64,000 nucleotides of DNA from Cornus controversa (lineage: Eukaryota > Streptophyta > Magnoliopsida > Cornales > Cornaceae). The stretch spans positions 13,124,853-13,188,852 of the forward strand of contig CM048848.1 of the NCBI GenBank assembly GCA_026545225.1, given 5' to 3'. The translations under genes were made by a program, and so were the position numbers. Below the pieces are notes generated by a model, which saw only the letters and a program-made list of their open reading frames with translations, did no database searches and had not been told where the DNA came from. Below, one piece after another: positions 10,701 through 21,625 of this stretch (positions are counted from its first letter, which is position 1; every line of letters starts with the position of its first letter).

Positions 10701-12144
10701 ATGTAATACCCCAAAAAATTTGGACGTCTATTACTTTAAAGAATTTAAATTTCTTTATATTATTATTATTATTATTTTTCAATTCATGTGGAATGCCTTT
10801 ATATGCATTTTATCATGTCATGTAAATTGTTAGGTCTTTATACAATTATTATTTTATGTGAATTGGTTGTCTTTATAAATTATTTCATTTCATGTGAATT
10901 GCTCTATTTTTATTTTTATCAATTTATATTAATTGTTTATTGATTGTGTATTATTTGATTTAAATATTTTAAATGCTTTGAATTAGGCTAGGGAGGAATC
11001 TGGGCTGGAATGGTTGGGCTAAGGATATGCTTAAGTTGTTGGGCCATGGTTATAGTTATATTATTATGGTTATTATTATTATTATTTTTAGTTATTTAGT
11101 TCTTAGAAAATATAATAATAATAATAGAATAAAAATGATTAGGACAAAAGATAATAGAAACTAGGGTTTCTGCCGTTTGCATTACGCACAAAAATCAGGA
11201 GAATAAACGAAAGAGAGAAGGAGTTCGGGTGAACGAGTGTTTGAATCGTCAAAGAGGCAAGTTTGATTCTTCTCTTCCCCTTTGAATCCGTATGCATAGT
11301 CTAGGTTTGAGGATTGTGTTTACTTTGAAGATTTGTATATAATTGTTTGTTTTTTTCTGTTATAAAATTTGTGAGAATTAATTATGATAATTGTATAGAC
11401 ATGTTGCTAGAAATTTGTATGCATTTAATTATGAAATTTAAATGATTTTGCATGCTAAGAATAATTATGTGAATTAAACATTAGGATTTTGGAGTTTTGG
11501 TACTGTTTTAGAGTATTTTTGCATATGTATATACATATATATATAATAGTATAGGCAAGTATATATATATATAAACATGAAATTTGGGTCTACTGTGTTT
11601 ATCATTTTTGAGGGATTTTGTTCCGATTAAAAGGTAGATCTTACTTCCTAGAACAATCCTTGAAAGTTTCGTTATGAACTGTAGGGTAGATTGACAGGAA
11701 ATTGAGTTTAAAATTTTAGATTTTCGAAACTTGAAATTGGGCGTTTTTGATTTAGTCCGCGAGAGGGGATAATTTTGGTATCAATGCGTAGCTTAGATCG
11801 ATACGAGTTCAATGGTATATTTATATACGCGATTCGGTGCCCGGAAGTGATCGGAAAGTGATCGGGAAGCTTTCCTCCATTGTTGGGAGCGCGAAGCTTC
11901 AGGTGGGGAAGAAGAAGGAAAGAAAAAGAAAAAAAAAAAAGAAAAAAGAAAAGGGGGGCCACCCGGCCGCCGGCGCGTGGGGGCGCGTTCCGCCGGCGCC
12001 GGTGGCCGGAAAAGTATTTTTGGGGCCCACTCTCGGGGGCCCACCTCTGGGTCCGATATGGGCCCATTCCGAATTATTTTATTATTTGTTTTGAATTTTT
12101 AAAATTTTTGGAAAAACTTGAAAATTAGGAAAATTATTTTTTAA

Positions 12145-12650
12145 AAATACTTTTAGAATTCTAAAAATTCCCAAATTTTTATGTCAACCTCCTGGGAGCT
12201 TTAGGAGCTTGGGGTTTAAATTTCATGTCAAAATGATTTACCATTGTCTTTAAATTAATTTTTAAATTGTCTAAAAACTGGATTTTTCACCTTCTTTAAT
12301 TTTAGAAAATACTTATGAAGTTCCAAAAATTCCCAAATTTTTACTGAAACTTTCTGGAGTGTAAATACACTTGGGTTTAAAGTTTCAACTCAAAATGATC
12401 TTCCCTTGTTGTTTAATTTATTTTTAAAGTGTCCAAAAGTGGGGCTTTTCACTTTCTGTAATTTTAGAAAATATGTTTATAATTCCAAAAATTTCCAAAT
12501 TTTTGCTGTAACTTTCTGGAGGTTAAATAAACTTAGTTTTAAATTTTCATCTCGAAATGAGCTTCCCTTAGTGTTCAATGAATTTTTAAAGTGACTAAAA
12601 GTTGGGTTTTCACCTTCTTTTATTTGTTGAAAATATTTCAAAAATTCTAG
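12145..12650. repeat. Three-copy ~161-bp tandem repeat inside the 3' LTR
   Basis: Each unit has TTTTAGAAAATA, then CCAAAAATTCCCAAATTTTT, then AACTTTCTGGAG, then a TTTTAAA(G)TGTC-type segment. The AAAAATTCCCAAA core begins near 12164, 12324 and 12486. Copies are clearly diverged, so the duplication is old. Confidence 0.85.
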
Positions 12651-12972
12651 AAAATTCCAGAATGATTTAATAGGGTTCTGAGAAGTGGAATAGGTCCAGA
12701 AACCTAGATAAAAGTTAGGTTTAAACTCCCTCGTAGAATTGAGTGTATTGGAGGTTGAGTTGGGAAATTGCTTCTATAATGGATGCTTGGGTTATTTGGT
12801 TTATTTGAATATATTTTCCTTTAAGGATATAAATGCCCATCAAATACTTGATTATAGTCTACTTGTGAACGATTTGTCTTATGATGATAATTTCATGTTG
12901 GATGATTTGAAATAACGGTTGTGCAAATTTAAATCATAATGCACCTTGTTATTTTATATTGCATATTGGAAT

Positions 12973-13216
12973 GTATCTATGCATTTTATTTTGGCATGTA
13001 AGGATTGCCCGGCGTGTCAGGATCGCCCATACCTAATAAGGTATCTATGCATTTTATTTGGCATGTAAGGATTGCCCGGCGTGTCAGGATCGCCCATACC
13101 TAATAAGGTATCTATACATTTTATTTGGCGTGTTAGGATCGCCCATACCTAATAAGGTATCTATACAATTTATTTGGCGTGTCAGGATCGCCCATATCTA
13201 ATAAGGTATCTATATG
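12973..13216. repeat. Four-copy GC-rich minisatellite in the 3' LTR
   Basis: The unit contains GTGTCAGGATCGCCCATACC and TAATAAGGTATCTAT. GTATCTAT recurs at about 12973, 13041, 13108, 13158 and 13206. The first two periods (~68 bp) carry an extra CATGTAAGGATTGCCCGG; the last two (~50 bp) lack it. TACC-TAATAA-GGTA forms a short inverted repeat in each unit. It occupies the same position as the 4922-5057 repeat in the solo LTR, but with different sequence. Confidence 0.9.
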
Positions 13217-14070
13217 TGTATGCACATGTTTTCTTTATTTTGAACTTAAAGAATATGTTCATTGTTGGATGATAAGGGTGTGTTGGAACAATGTATAAGA
13301 TGATTTTACTTCTGAAAACATGAGCTAAATAGGAAATGACTAGTATGTATATATCTATACCTATTCAGGTATCAAAAGATTAAATGATGGCATGTTAGGA
13401 TTGCTTAAACTTGATATTATTTTATATTATGTTTATTTCTGCTGAACGTAAGGAATGTGTTCACGTTTGCATAATAAGGGTTTGGGTGGAATCTTATAAA
13501 TATTGACCTGTTGTTTTGGAAACACGAAAGTGGGTAAAAGAATAACTTGTAGGTTAAATCTATAGACTTATTTTGTGTCCCTTATACTGAGGGTATGTAT
13601 ATTGGTTCTCTGATTGGGATGTAGTAGATAGAACTTGCTCGTGGGTTTAACCCACTGTATTGATATTTCAGGTTTCAGACAGGTTCCACCGCGAGGATAG
13701 AGTTTTAGGGTTTGGTTGTAGCAGACGTCTCATCTCATCAGTTACAGGGTAGGAACTTGTCTTCATCAAGAGTCATACTATGAACTTTTGAGACTTTGAT
13801 TGTTGGTATTAATTTTAGAATTTAAAAACTTTTGTTCTTTCTGGTTAAGGGGTCCTTGGGTTACAGGACTTCCAAATTGTATTACCAGAATATATTTATT
13901 TATTTATCAATTATTTCAGTTCAATGGGATTTCTGTTCAACTTTTAGCAATTATTCTATTTCTTTCTTTTGCATTTATGCTTGTTGCTATCAGTGGTTAA
14001 TATTCCTCAGGTTTTGTGTATGAGACTGGCCACCTCATGCGCGAAATTTTCTGAGGGGTATTTCATTATA

Positions 14071-14285
14071 CCCGAATATCTAATTGAGGAAATGGATTTT
14101 GAGGATGACCGGTATGCTATTTGGACATTAGAGGCACTACAGAGTCGTGGCCTCATCAATTTGTTGTGACCGGCTGCTGAAGTGGTTTACCAGAGGCTTG
14201 TTCAGGCCTTCTATATGATTGTGCAGAGCCCGGTGTCAATCCCACAGCTTCGATGCATCAAAGTACGCACTTTGATGCATTGCAA
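14071..14285 (+). pseudogene. Fragment of an older retroelement coding region (host of the 7086 insertion)
   Basis: Open text IIPEYLIEEMDFEDDRYAIW, then TLEALQSRGLINLL-stop-PAAEVVYQRLVQAFYMIV. The VYxxLVxxFY segment resembles the N-terminal gag region of Athila-type elements, where a similar KLVKEFYANL occurs. It then runs into two TTCGATGCATCAAA-type words at 14252-14280. Recognition is weak and the call is tentative. Confidence 0.35.
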
Positions 14286-15225
14286 ATTCTTGCAGAAGAT
14301 ATTATTTTGAAGATATTTTCTCCACTTGGCCACTTGTTTAATTTCTTCTAGAAGATGCCTTAGATGAAAATTCAATGATCTTTTGAGCCTCAAATCAGAT
14401 ATATAGTTAGAAAATATATAATAGATGGATATATCACAATTCTTGTAATAGAGAGCATATAGCAAATTCTTGTGAGAGAAAGTAAAGTTCTAGAGAGGGA
14501 AATCTTCAAAGAGGGCTTTATAAGGCCTTGAAGACTATTTTGAGCATGGATTCATCTCTGTCTATGGAGTGCTTCCAGCCCACCATGATCAACTAATCCT
14601 TCTCTAGGGTTTTGACAAACCTTAGTTTTGTAAATATGTTCTAACTTTAGTGAATTGGGGTTTTTATGTAACTTTTGTGTATATGTACCTTGCCTTAAAC
14701 CTTATGAGTAACACATGATGGCTTGGTACTAGTTTTAATTTTAACATGCATAGCTAGATTTGTATAGTCTATGCTATAGGATGGTAAATTAGCTACACTT
14801 AGTTAATTAGGTATCTAGGTAAGTAGGTAGGTAGAAAATTTACACGTATCGAAGATGGATTATAGTATTTTAAGGTGCATGCATCCTCTTGACGGTAGCA
14901 TTGTAGGCCACAAGCTATTTGCACCACTTAGTTCACAATTGTATGAATTCTTTCAATTTATTATAAGTTTGACGTATTACAAGGATAGTGGTGAAGTCTC
15001 AACCCTATCCCTTTACTCTTCTCTCAAACTCCGCATTTTAATTATCATTTATGCTTTTGAAGTAGAGTAAGTAAATAACCCAACACATGGTTATGATTTA
15101 AACAAGAACCAAACTTCAACTTTGGCAAATTATTCTTACGTAGTCTCTGTGGGATCGGCACCTTTAACTTAGAGCCCTATCCTTCAAGGATTCGTTCTAT
15201 TGCAAGTGATAAATATAAATTGTAA
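14286..15225. other. LTR-like non-coding segment
   Basis: AT-rich with no coding domain. The end (15140-15225) reads TAGTCTCTGTGGGATCGGCA and then CAAGGATTCGTTCTATTGC, closely like the end of the solo LTR at 51200-52715 (CAGTCCCTGAGGTTCGACAT, GGAATTCGTTCTATTGCG). It therefore looks like the tail of an Athila-type LTR. Ends and target duplication were not resolved. Confidence 0.45.
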
Positions 15226-15229
15226 ACAA

Positions 15230-15700
15230 GCAGGACCGCAACATTGGTCGCAGTCTCTACAAGTACTGTTCTAACTTTCTGCTAAAGAGGATAATAGAAT
15301 TAATTCCTTGATATCATCATCAAAATCAATTTTCATAGAGCTCAATTGAGTCGTAACTATGTTGAACTCGTTCAGATGGTTCACCACTGACGTACCTTCT
15401 AACATCCTCAGATTGAATAAATGTCATCAAATATACCTTGTTGGATGCATAAGGTTTCTCATACATAACTGCATCGATTACCATCAAACCTGCTGTTGTC
15501 TTCCCCTTAGCTATGTTGAAGGCGACGTTGCAAAATAATGTCAATCGATGACAAGTGTATCATCTCTCTTTGAGGAGAAAATGACTCAAGTTTTGTACTT
15601 GGTTTGGGGCTTAGAATTACTGTATTATAATCCATGAAGTACTTCGATGTAAAAGTACTAATAGATTTGTTCATTCTAATCCATGATCTTTTACTGTCCA
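15230..15700 (-). pseudogene. Ty1/copia gag remnant (UBN2/gag-polypeptide type)
   Basis: On the minus strand 15326-15544 reads NVAFNIAKGKTTAGLM and then MYEKPYASNKVYLM, near-signature text of plant copia gag (RNVAFNIxKEKTTxGLM, MYEKPSASNKVxLM). SEPSERVQHSYDSIEL and FDDDIKEL follow with stops and small shifts. Sequence to 15700 carries SSIDIILQRRLQ-like text in another frame. Only part of gag is present, with no zinc knuckle, protease or pol. Confidence 0.7.
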
Positions 15701-15773
15701 ATTTCTTATGATTTCTTCTTTAATAGAATTAGAGTATTTTTATGTTACATGGTGCTTGAAATGGGTCTTTAGG

Positions 15774-15774
<1 letters not shown>

Positions 15775-15831
<57 letters not shown>
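15775..15831. repeat. (TA)n microsatellite, ~28 repeats
   Basis: Uninterrupted TA dinucleotides, the longest pure microsatellite in the window and probably highly variable. Confidence 0.95.
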
Positions 15832-15834
<3 letters not shown>

Positions 15835-16639
15835 GGCATTGTGATAAACTTTTGTTAATTAGTCATTAGTATAAAGTGATATTTACTTGATCGACAAGGT
15901 TAAAAAGGTCATTTTATGCCTAAGAAGGGCAAAACTGACCTTCTACCTATTTTTTCTAGCTAATATCATCAGATTCTGTTTGGTTATGTCAGTTGTCGTA
16001 ACGGAAGGGGAGAGTCCATTACATCCATCACAACCTCTGAGGAGGTAGGTGTGATTATGAAACATAGAGGGAAAGTATGTGTTATATTGATGAACCTTAG
16101 GGAAGGTGAGTGTTATTTACCCAAACATTTTTTATACATTAACATGTTCAAAAAATGTACACTTGAAACATGGAATGATAGTAAAAGAGATTATCATTTA
16201 ATCACAAATAAAATGAGATTAATATGTAAGAATTTTGGGGTTGCATTGATTATAATTTCCTTGTACAAAAAGAAAAATTGGGATTAAGGATTGAAACAAA
16301 ATAGTGACTTGTTGGATACTCTATTAAGGATAGAATTTTGGGGTTGCATTGATTATTTATTCTCTAATAAGTAATAGTTGGGATACCCAATTCCTATATC
16401 AAAACATATAAATTATTGATAGTTATTTGCGTTTAATGGAAAAATTGTTGGGCAGTAGATATATATATATATTTCTTTTTCTATATAAATAAGTTGGTTG
16501 AGGAAAATATTATTAGTTTTACAAAAAATTAGTCATTTGACCATCCTCAATCATAAGATGGTTGTTGTGAGTAAACTTGTTTAGCATATCTTATACTTTT
16601 CATTAATTAATTGCTTTGAAGATAATTAAAGAAATTTCT
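15832..16639. other. AT-rich stretch, nothing recognised
   Basis: No domain is recognisable in any frame. The phrase GAATTTTGGGGTTGCATTGATTAT appears twice (about 16229 and 16333), a small local duplication. A 78-codon ORF at 16051-16287 has no recognisable features. Confidence 0.5.
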
Positions 16640-17042
16640 AAGTAATAGGCTGACTGCTGTTTCTGTAGAGTACGAAAGGGCACCTCATTAAGCATATGAA
16701 ATTGAGAAGAAGCAATATCTTCTTCAGTAGTAGAGTCCCAGAAGAAAAGGAAAAGGAGAGATTTATTGCGGAAAAGGAGAGTTTTATGTTGCGCAATGAA
16801 GGCATGTTATTCAAACAACTGCTCCATTCTTGTGATGAAAAATATAATGCCTACCGAATTTTCTCATCTGAAGAGTTTGCAAAAGCAACCAATGTCTACT
16901 ACAATAATTTTACCGAAGATGGTTTCAACGAGATGTATGAAGATATGTTTTTGGTCAATTTGGGCATAATGTAGCCGAAGAGGCCCATTCAGGGCCAACC
17001 ATGGAAGAGGTTGCACAAGAGCTTCGAAGGATAATAAAATAG
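16640..17042 (+). pseudogene. Wall-associated-kinase-like (WAKL) pseudogene fragment
   Basis: Text after a plausible splice acceptor at about 16668 reads KERFIAEKESFMLRNEGMLF, then KQLLHS, then YRIFSSEEFAKATNVYYNN. This matches the juxtamembrane part of WAK/WAK-like receptor kinases (FFxxNGGLLLxQQ ... RIFTxEELEKATxNY). Shortly after, in another frame, it reads EEAHSGPTMEEVAQELRRII-stop, the kinase C-terminal end (ERPTMKEVAxELExLR). The whole catalytic core between (P-loop, HRD, DFG) is missing, so the two ends are nearly joined. Such proteins sit in the plasma membrane and bind pectin; this piece cannot signal. Confidence 0.65.
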
Positions 17043-17204
17043 CGGTGAGGCGCCCCACCAGTACTCAAGTCTCAAACAAACAGATTCCCTCATTATCTTC
17101 CTATTCCGGCCTCCTCTGCTCGCAGGTCCATAATTTTCCTACTGGTTTGGCCTTATTCTCAATTCTTTGAAAAAATTACATATATGTACAGTATTGGTTT
17201 AATG

Positions 17205-17760
17205 TGTAAGAACCTAGTTCAGATACTTTTACAAGAATAACGTATTTGTATGGTGTTCGTATCTCATACCGATATTTTTTTAATACTTCCAGATACTTGT
17301 CCGATACTTTCTAAAAGTATTCATAATTTTAAAATATATATTATTTTATTTTATAACACCTAATCGATATTTTTCAAATACTTCAAAACACATTTTTAAT
17401 AAGTTTTGAACATAAAAATATAATTTTTTAACAATAATATCATATTATATTTGTTATCAAAAGTTTGCAATTCATTTAAAACAAAAGTGTTGAAAAACAT
17501 ATTATGATTTAGTACAAAATTTATTCATGCTAATTATACAATGATTCTTAACTCTTATTTTATTTGTTAATGATAATATTTTATAAAAAAAGGTTAATAA
17601 CTCATTTTTTTGTATATATAAAAATAAAATTCATTGACTTTATATTGTCATATCATATCGGTACATGTATTATGTTTTTTTAAAATTTGTCGTATCACGG
17701 TACTCGTATCATATTGTTCTCATATTCCGTATTCGTATCAATGCTTCTTAAATAGGAACA
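17205..17760. repeat. AT-rich dispersed repeat, copy A
   Basis: Shares diverged text with 18590-18835: AACTCTTATTTTATTTGTTA, TTTATTCATGC and TTTTGAACAT-type phrases in the same order. It also carries CGTATC-rich text (17690-17745). No coding potential. Confidence 0.55.
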
Positions 17761-18319
17761 CATGGTTGAGCATCCCTTTAGCAATGTTTATTGGTTTACA
17801 TTTATTTCAGTCAAAAATTTGCTAGCATTTGGTGATAATATTAAAATGACAGAAATAGGAGGTTCATGCAGTGGCTAAAATGGAAAGAAACCATGTTTAT
17901 ATATATATATCGTCCTTCTTGGAGATGGAGTATAAGAATGAGAAGCTATAATTTGTGCTTGTGGTTGTGAAATCAAACGGACTAGGTGAAAAGTTCAATC
18001 TGGGCATATATATACTTGCCTCATAACTCTTTGTAACGATTGAAACTTTAGCATTAAATATGAAAAGATGAAGTAATGCGTTAGAATAAAGGGACTTAAA
18101 AATTAGTAAAACTAAAAATATTATATCAGATGTAAATTCAATAATTAATAGAGGATGACAGTGTCAGAATAACAATTCAAGGTCAAAGGGTATTTCACAA
18201 GTAGCAATTTTTGTCATTTAGGATAAATAATACAAAATGATTAAGAAATAGAATGTTATGTAACAAGTAAGTGGCAGCTCATGTAATATGAAAATATCAA
18301 ATAGAGTAAAAAGAGAGAA

Positions 18320-18320
18320 T

Positions 18321-18359
<39 letters not shown>

Positions 18360-18373
18360 GAGAGAGAGAGAAA
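18320..18373. repeat. (TA)n plus (GA)n microsatellite
   Basis: About 15 TA repeats followed by AGAGAGAGAGA. Confidence 0.95.
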
Positions 18374-18589
18374 TAGATGCAGAGCGAGAAAGGGAGTGAG
18401 ATTTGCAGTTCGAAGTGTAAATTTTGGTTGGCCGTTGAATTGACGATTCTAATCGCTTTCAGTTGTGATGTTGAGAGAGATGGAAATGTGGGGTTCTCGG
18501 TTGAACGTAACAAGAAAGACTTTTCCAATTTAATTTATTTATTTTAATCAAATTTTCATTTTAATTCAATTCTGTAATTTTTTACAACA

Positions 18590-18835
18590 CACCATTCTTT
18601 TACAAGAGTGATATATATACGTATATCGTGTTCAGATACTTTTTTTAAATGTATTATTTTATTTATAATGCTAGAAAATTCAAAACAAATTTTAATTATT
18701 TTTGAACATTAAAACGTAACTTTTTCAATCATAATATCTTAGTATAATTATTAATAAATATATCACAATTTAATAAAAATTTATTCATGCAAGATGACTC
18801 TTTAACTCTTATTTTATTTATTAATCATAATATTG
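18590..18835. repeat. AT-rich dispersed repeat, copy B
   Basis: Diverged copy of part of 17205-17760 in the same orientation. The region between the copies (17760-18590) shows no genes. Confidence 0.5.
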
Positions 18836-18839
18836 TGAG

Positions 18840-19860
18840 TTGCGCGGTGCGGAAGCGGTTGCAAAAAGTATTTTAGAACCTAGAGGGGGGGTGAATAGGA
18901 TCACTTGCTCGTTTGCTTAATTTTTAATTAATTCAATTTTAAGTCCAATTAATTAAACAATTAAAGCAAGCAAATAAGTAAAGTGCAAGAAAAGAAAAGA
19001 ATGCACCAGATATACGTGGAAACCCAAGGCGGGAAAAACCACGGAGGGAGGCGGCACGCCTCAGGGAACCAATTCACTATGATGAAGCAAAGTACAACAG
19101 ACTCTGTCTCAGTCTCACACCCCTCTTCACTCTGTCAAGGATCTGATGCGGAACACCTCAGGCTTATGATTGCGACAACACGTCCAACTGCTGCAGACTT
19201 CCGGCTAACGTCACCACCCTTACAGAAAGGTTGCTGGAAGAACCAAAATACTCAGCAAGTATTTTGTTCCCTTCGTAGTGCAATCTGGTCACCTTTCTTC
19301 CTCAGCAAGCAAGCAAGCGAAGAACCTTCAATCCAATGTTCTGATCAGCAAATAGATTTGATGCAGTCTCTGAGCAGCTAATCAGAAGTAGAACACCATC
19401 CTAAAATCACTCGTGTAGTATGGATGTGTGTTCTTAAAAATATATAAACCCTAATTATTATGTATATACTTTCTCTCTTTAAAACTAATATTTCAGGGCT
19501 TCTTTTTCACACCCATTGTAGAGAAAATATGGATACATATATATAGGCAAGGAAGTCCTAATTCTACTTGGAAAAGAAGTTAAATACCAAAATAGAACTT
19601 TCCTAGAAGTTTCAAACCCAATAGGAATCAGAATTTTCGTCAAAATTTATTTCCTATTTGGAATAGGCTAAGTTGGACCGGTGCCAAATAAATAGGACCG
19701 GTGGGACTTTTTGAAAACCTGCAGAACCTATCTTACCTAGAAAAGTTGGACCGGTCCTAAATATTGGGGACCGGTCCTACTTTGAAAAACCTTAAACTTT
19801 TCATTTAACCCCTGGTTTTTCAAAATAGGCTCGGAACTAAAAAATGCAGAGTGTCCTCAC
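18840..19860. other. Non-coding retroelement-like segment with GGACCGGTCC words
   Basis: Contains ACCTAGAGGGGGGGTGAAT and, at about 19015, TACGTGGAAACCCAAGGCGG with AAAAACCACGG. These phrases are familiar from non-coding parts of plant LTR elements, probably read from their reverse strand. The 132-codon ORF at 18983-19381 has no recognisable domain and I treat it as chance. At the right end four copies of GGACCGGT(CC) lie at 19675, 19695, 19748 and 19768. No terminal repeats or target duplication were found. Confidence 0.4.
19675..19777. repeat. Four GGACCGGT(CC) palindromic words
   Basis: GGACCGGT at 19675 and 19695, and the perfect 10-bp palindrome GGACCGGTCC at 19748 and 19768. The two pairs are separated by a segment with AACCTGCAGAACC. 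The arrangement parallels the clusters at 6326, 38845 and 49649. Confidence 0.85.
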
Positions 19861-20084
19861 CATACTTACCTGTACTATATGGTGTTCTAACTGATTTGTC
19901 GGCTTCTATGCACTTGAGTGTCAGCTCGAAGATGTCGATGATTGGTTACATAAAATATCATGAAACTTACAACTCGATCATTCAGGTTTTGATCACTGAA
20001 ATATGCCAATTACAAATTTATATGTCACAAATATTTTATAAAGTTAAAATTCTTAAATTATGTCCCAATCTGTAAATAACTCTG

Positions 20085-20155
20085 TAACTAAAAATTTCTG
20101 AACTATCAAGTTTTATTTCAAATTTCTGAACTATCAAGTTTTATTTCAAATTGTC
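20085..20155. repeat. Direct tandem duplication of ~32 bp
   Basis: TTTCTGAACTATCAAG followed by TTTTATTTCAAA occurs twice back to back. A second small repeat, ATATGCCATTTGAA, occurs at about 20172 and 20205. No function is apparent. Confidence 0.85.
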
Positions 20156-20351
20156 CATTGCCCAGTCCATCAATATGCCATTTGAAGCAGTCTGTCGATA
20201 TGCCATTTGAATTTTGATATGAAACTCTTTCATGCTGGTCAGGCGACACACCATTTTTAATTAAATTACCAAATGTCCTTATAAAAACTAAAGACCATAA
20301 TGACCCTTTTAACATAATTTTCCATATATATAAATATATATATATATATAT

Positions 20352-21322
20352 AGACAGTAGTGTTCAAATGCTCCCTGATGAGTAGGGAGTAGTCTACACA
20401 CTTTTAACTCTAGCCTTCGGATTTAATCCTAAGACTGTTAATTAAAATAAGGGTCTCCACTCTTATATTAGGAAACTTACCAAAATTTAATTTCTATTAA
20501 ACACTAATAATGTAAAATGACAATAATAGACATTATTTAAAAAAAGAAACTGTTATGGAAACCCAAGAAACTACAAAAATTATATTCATTGGTTGCAATT
20601 GAAGTGTAACTACTCCTATCATCTATAGATTCTTGGCCTAGCCAAAACTTTGTAACCCTCATCTGGTTCAACGTGATGGTGCCCGTCTTGTCTGTACATA
20701 TGACAGTGGCAGAGCCTATAGTGTCACAGGATGAGGGGTTTCGAACCATAGCATGATCAGCCATCATTCTCTTTATTGCATGAGCAAGAGTAATTGTTAC
20801 TGCCAGCTGAAAGCATTCAGGAATAGCAGCAACCCCTGTAGTGTAATACCCGAAAAATATATATATGTATGTATGTATTTATTTATTTATTGTGGTGCAA
20901 CCTAGATGAAAAAATATATACTCCGTATATAATAATCTAAAGGCCATGTGTGGCCGGCTGGAGGGGTGTACAAATATATATATAGATATATTATGTTATA
21001 TATATACTTATGTGTATAGGTGTTTAATGATTTACCCATGTGATGGTTTATAGATTCATGTGGCTGGTGGCTGGGAGTGAATCAGAAAGTATGTGGTGTG
21101 AGAATTCAAAAAAAAAAAATGAAGCAAAAGAAGAAAGGAAGTGGAAGATAAGATGAGCAGACCCACGTGGGTGGTCTGCAGGAAAGAAGAGAAGAAGAAA
21201 AGAGAGAAGAGAGAACCAAGATTCTAGAGAGAGGAAGAGAGAGAGAGAGAGAAGGAAAGTGAGAGAAAAAGTTTTAGAGAGAAGGAAAGAGACAATTGAG
21301 AGGGAAGAAATAAAGTGGCCGG
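20352..21322 (+). repeat. Left arm of the 970-bp inverted repeat
   Basis: From outside inward: terminal ACAGTAGTGTTCAAATGCTC with a small hairpin (CTCCCTGATGAGTAGGGAG), ATPase fragment on the minus strand, LTR start at 20842, GA-rich LTR leader. It differs from the right arm by scattered single-base changes and short indels. After 21322 the LTR sequence continues to about 21625 without a partner on the right. Confidence 0.85.
20558..20838 (-). pseudogene. Autoinhibited Ca2+-ATPase fragment (left copy)
   Basis: The minus strand reads VAIPECFQLAVTITLAHAIK, then RMMADHAMVRNPSSCDTIGS, then ATVICTDKTGTITLNQMRVT and KFWLGQE. This is the P-type ATPase segment from transmembrane helix 4 (VAIPE) to the phosphorylation loop DKTGT with the catalytic Asp still present. 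The family is the plant plasma-membrane/endomembrane autoinhibited Ca2+-ATPases (ACA); KVTKFWLG(Q/K)E resembles the ACA12/13 branch. Normally VAIPEG occurs; here Gly is Cys. About 90 of roughly 1000 residues are present, cut at 20842 by an LTR start, so it is a gene fragment and not a gene. Confidence 0.85.
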
Positions 21323-21625
21323 AAAAGGGAGTTCCACGGCTGATGGTGCTCGGCAGTGGGTTGGTGTAGGTGATGGTGGGCCTGTTCGCTGCTAAGACCC
21401 TTCTTGGCTTGGGTCGGTTGGCGGTGGAGCAAGGTGGTGGTGCCGAAGCTGGGTTCGACCATGAACGGCGGCGACATGGTGGCAAGCTGGCCAGAAATGG
21501 ATGTGCCAACAAGACTTGTGGGTTCTCTTTGGTTTAGTGAGCTGCCGATTTGAGTTAGCTTGGGCTAGTGGGTTTGTTGTCATGGAGGTAGGTTCAGCCA
21601 ATGGTTTGATGGTGGGTTAGTTGAG
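20842..21625 (+). mobile_element. 5' portion of a gypsy-type LTR fused to the ATPase fragment
   Basis: Starts TGTAATACCCGAAAAATAT, almost the same start as the 3' LTR at 10702. It continues with AT repeats, a GA-rich block (21180-21300) and GT/GGTGG-rich text as in the solo LTR at 1540. The LTR begins directly at the ATPase reading frame (GGGGTTGTTGCTATTCC side), so it probably marks an insertion into that gene. It is truncated near 21625. The ORFs at 21048-21601 are compositional. Confidence 0.65.

Larger units (their letters stand above)
7086..14065 (+). mobile_element. Tekay-like chromovirus (Ty3/gypsy), degenerate, TSD TTATA
   Basis: A nearly 7-kb element bounded by TTATA at 7081-7085 and 14066-14070. 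Order: short 5' LTR (7086-7335), tRNA-iMet-type primer site (7338-7349), gag, protease, RT/RNase H tail, integrase with chromodomain-like tail, polypurine tract (10690-10700), 3' LTR (10702-14065). Both ends finish in GGGGTATTTCA, the approximate inverse of the 3' LTR start TGTAATACCCC. All coding parts carry stops and frameshifts, and most of the RT is deleted. The two LTRs are not alike in length or sequence (see findings), so the far boundary rests on the end motif and the target duplication. Confidence 0.7.
10702..14065 (+). repeat. Long 3' LTR (3.4 kb)
   Basis: Starts TGTAATACCCC after the polypurine tract and is taken to end at GGGGTATTTCA (14055-14065), followed by the second TTATA. 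It holds a leader-like region at 11160-11280, a short very GC-rich patch (11955-12030), a three-copy 161-bp repeat, and a four-copy 50-68-bp repeat. ORFs at 11708-12128 follow from the GC/A-rich patch and are not genes. The right end could lie elsewhere if the TTATA match is chance. Confidence 0.65.

Noticed and set aside
11708-12128. GC-rich ORFs, possibly a host exon
   Set aside because: Four overlapping frames on both strands over one poly-A and GC-rich patch within an LTR; no domain.
18983-19381. 132-codon ORF as a gene
   Set aside because: It overlaps non-coding phrases common in plant retroelements; no domain, no neighbours and no splice or promoter evidence.
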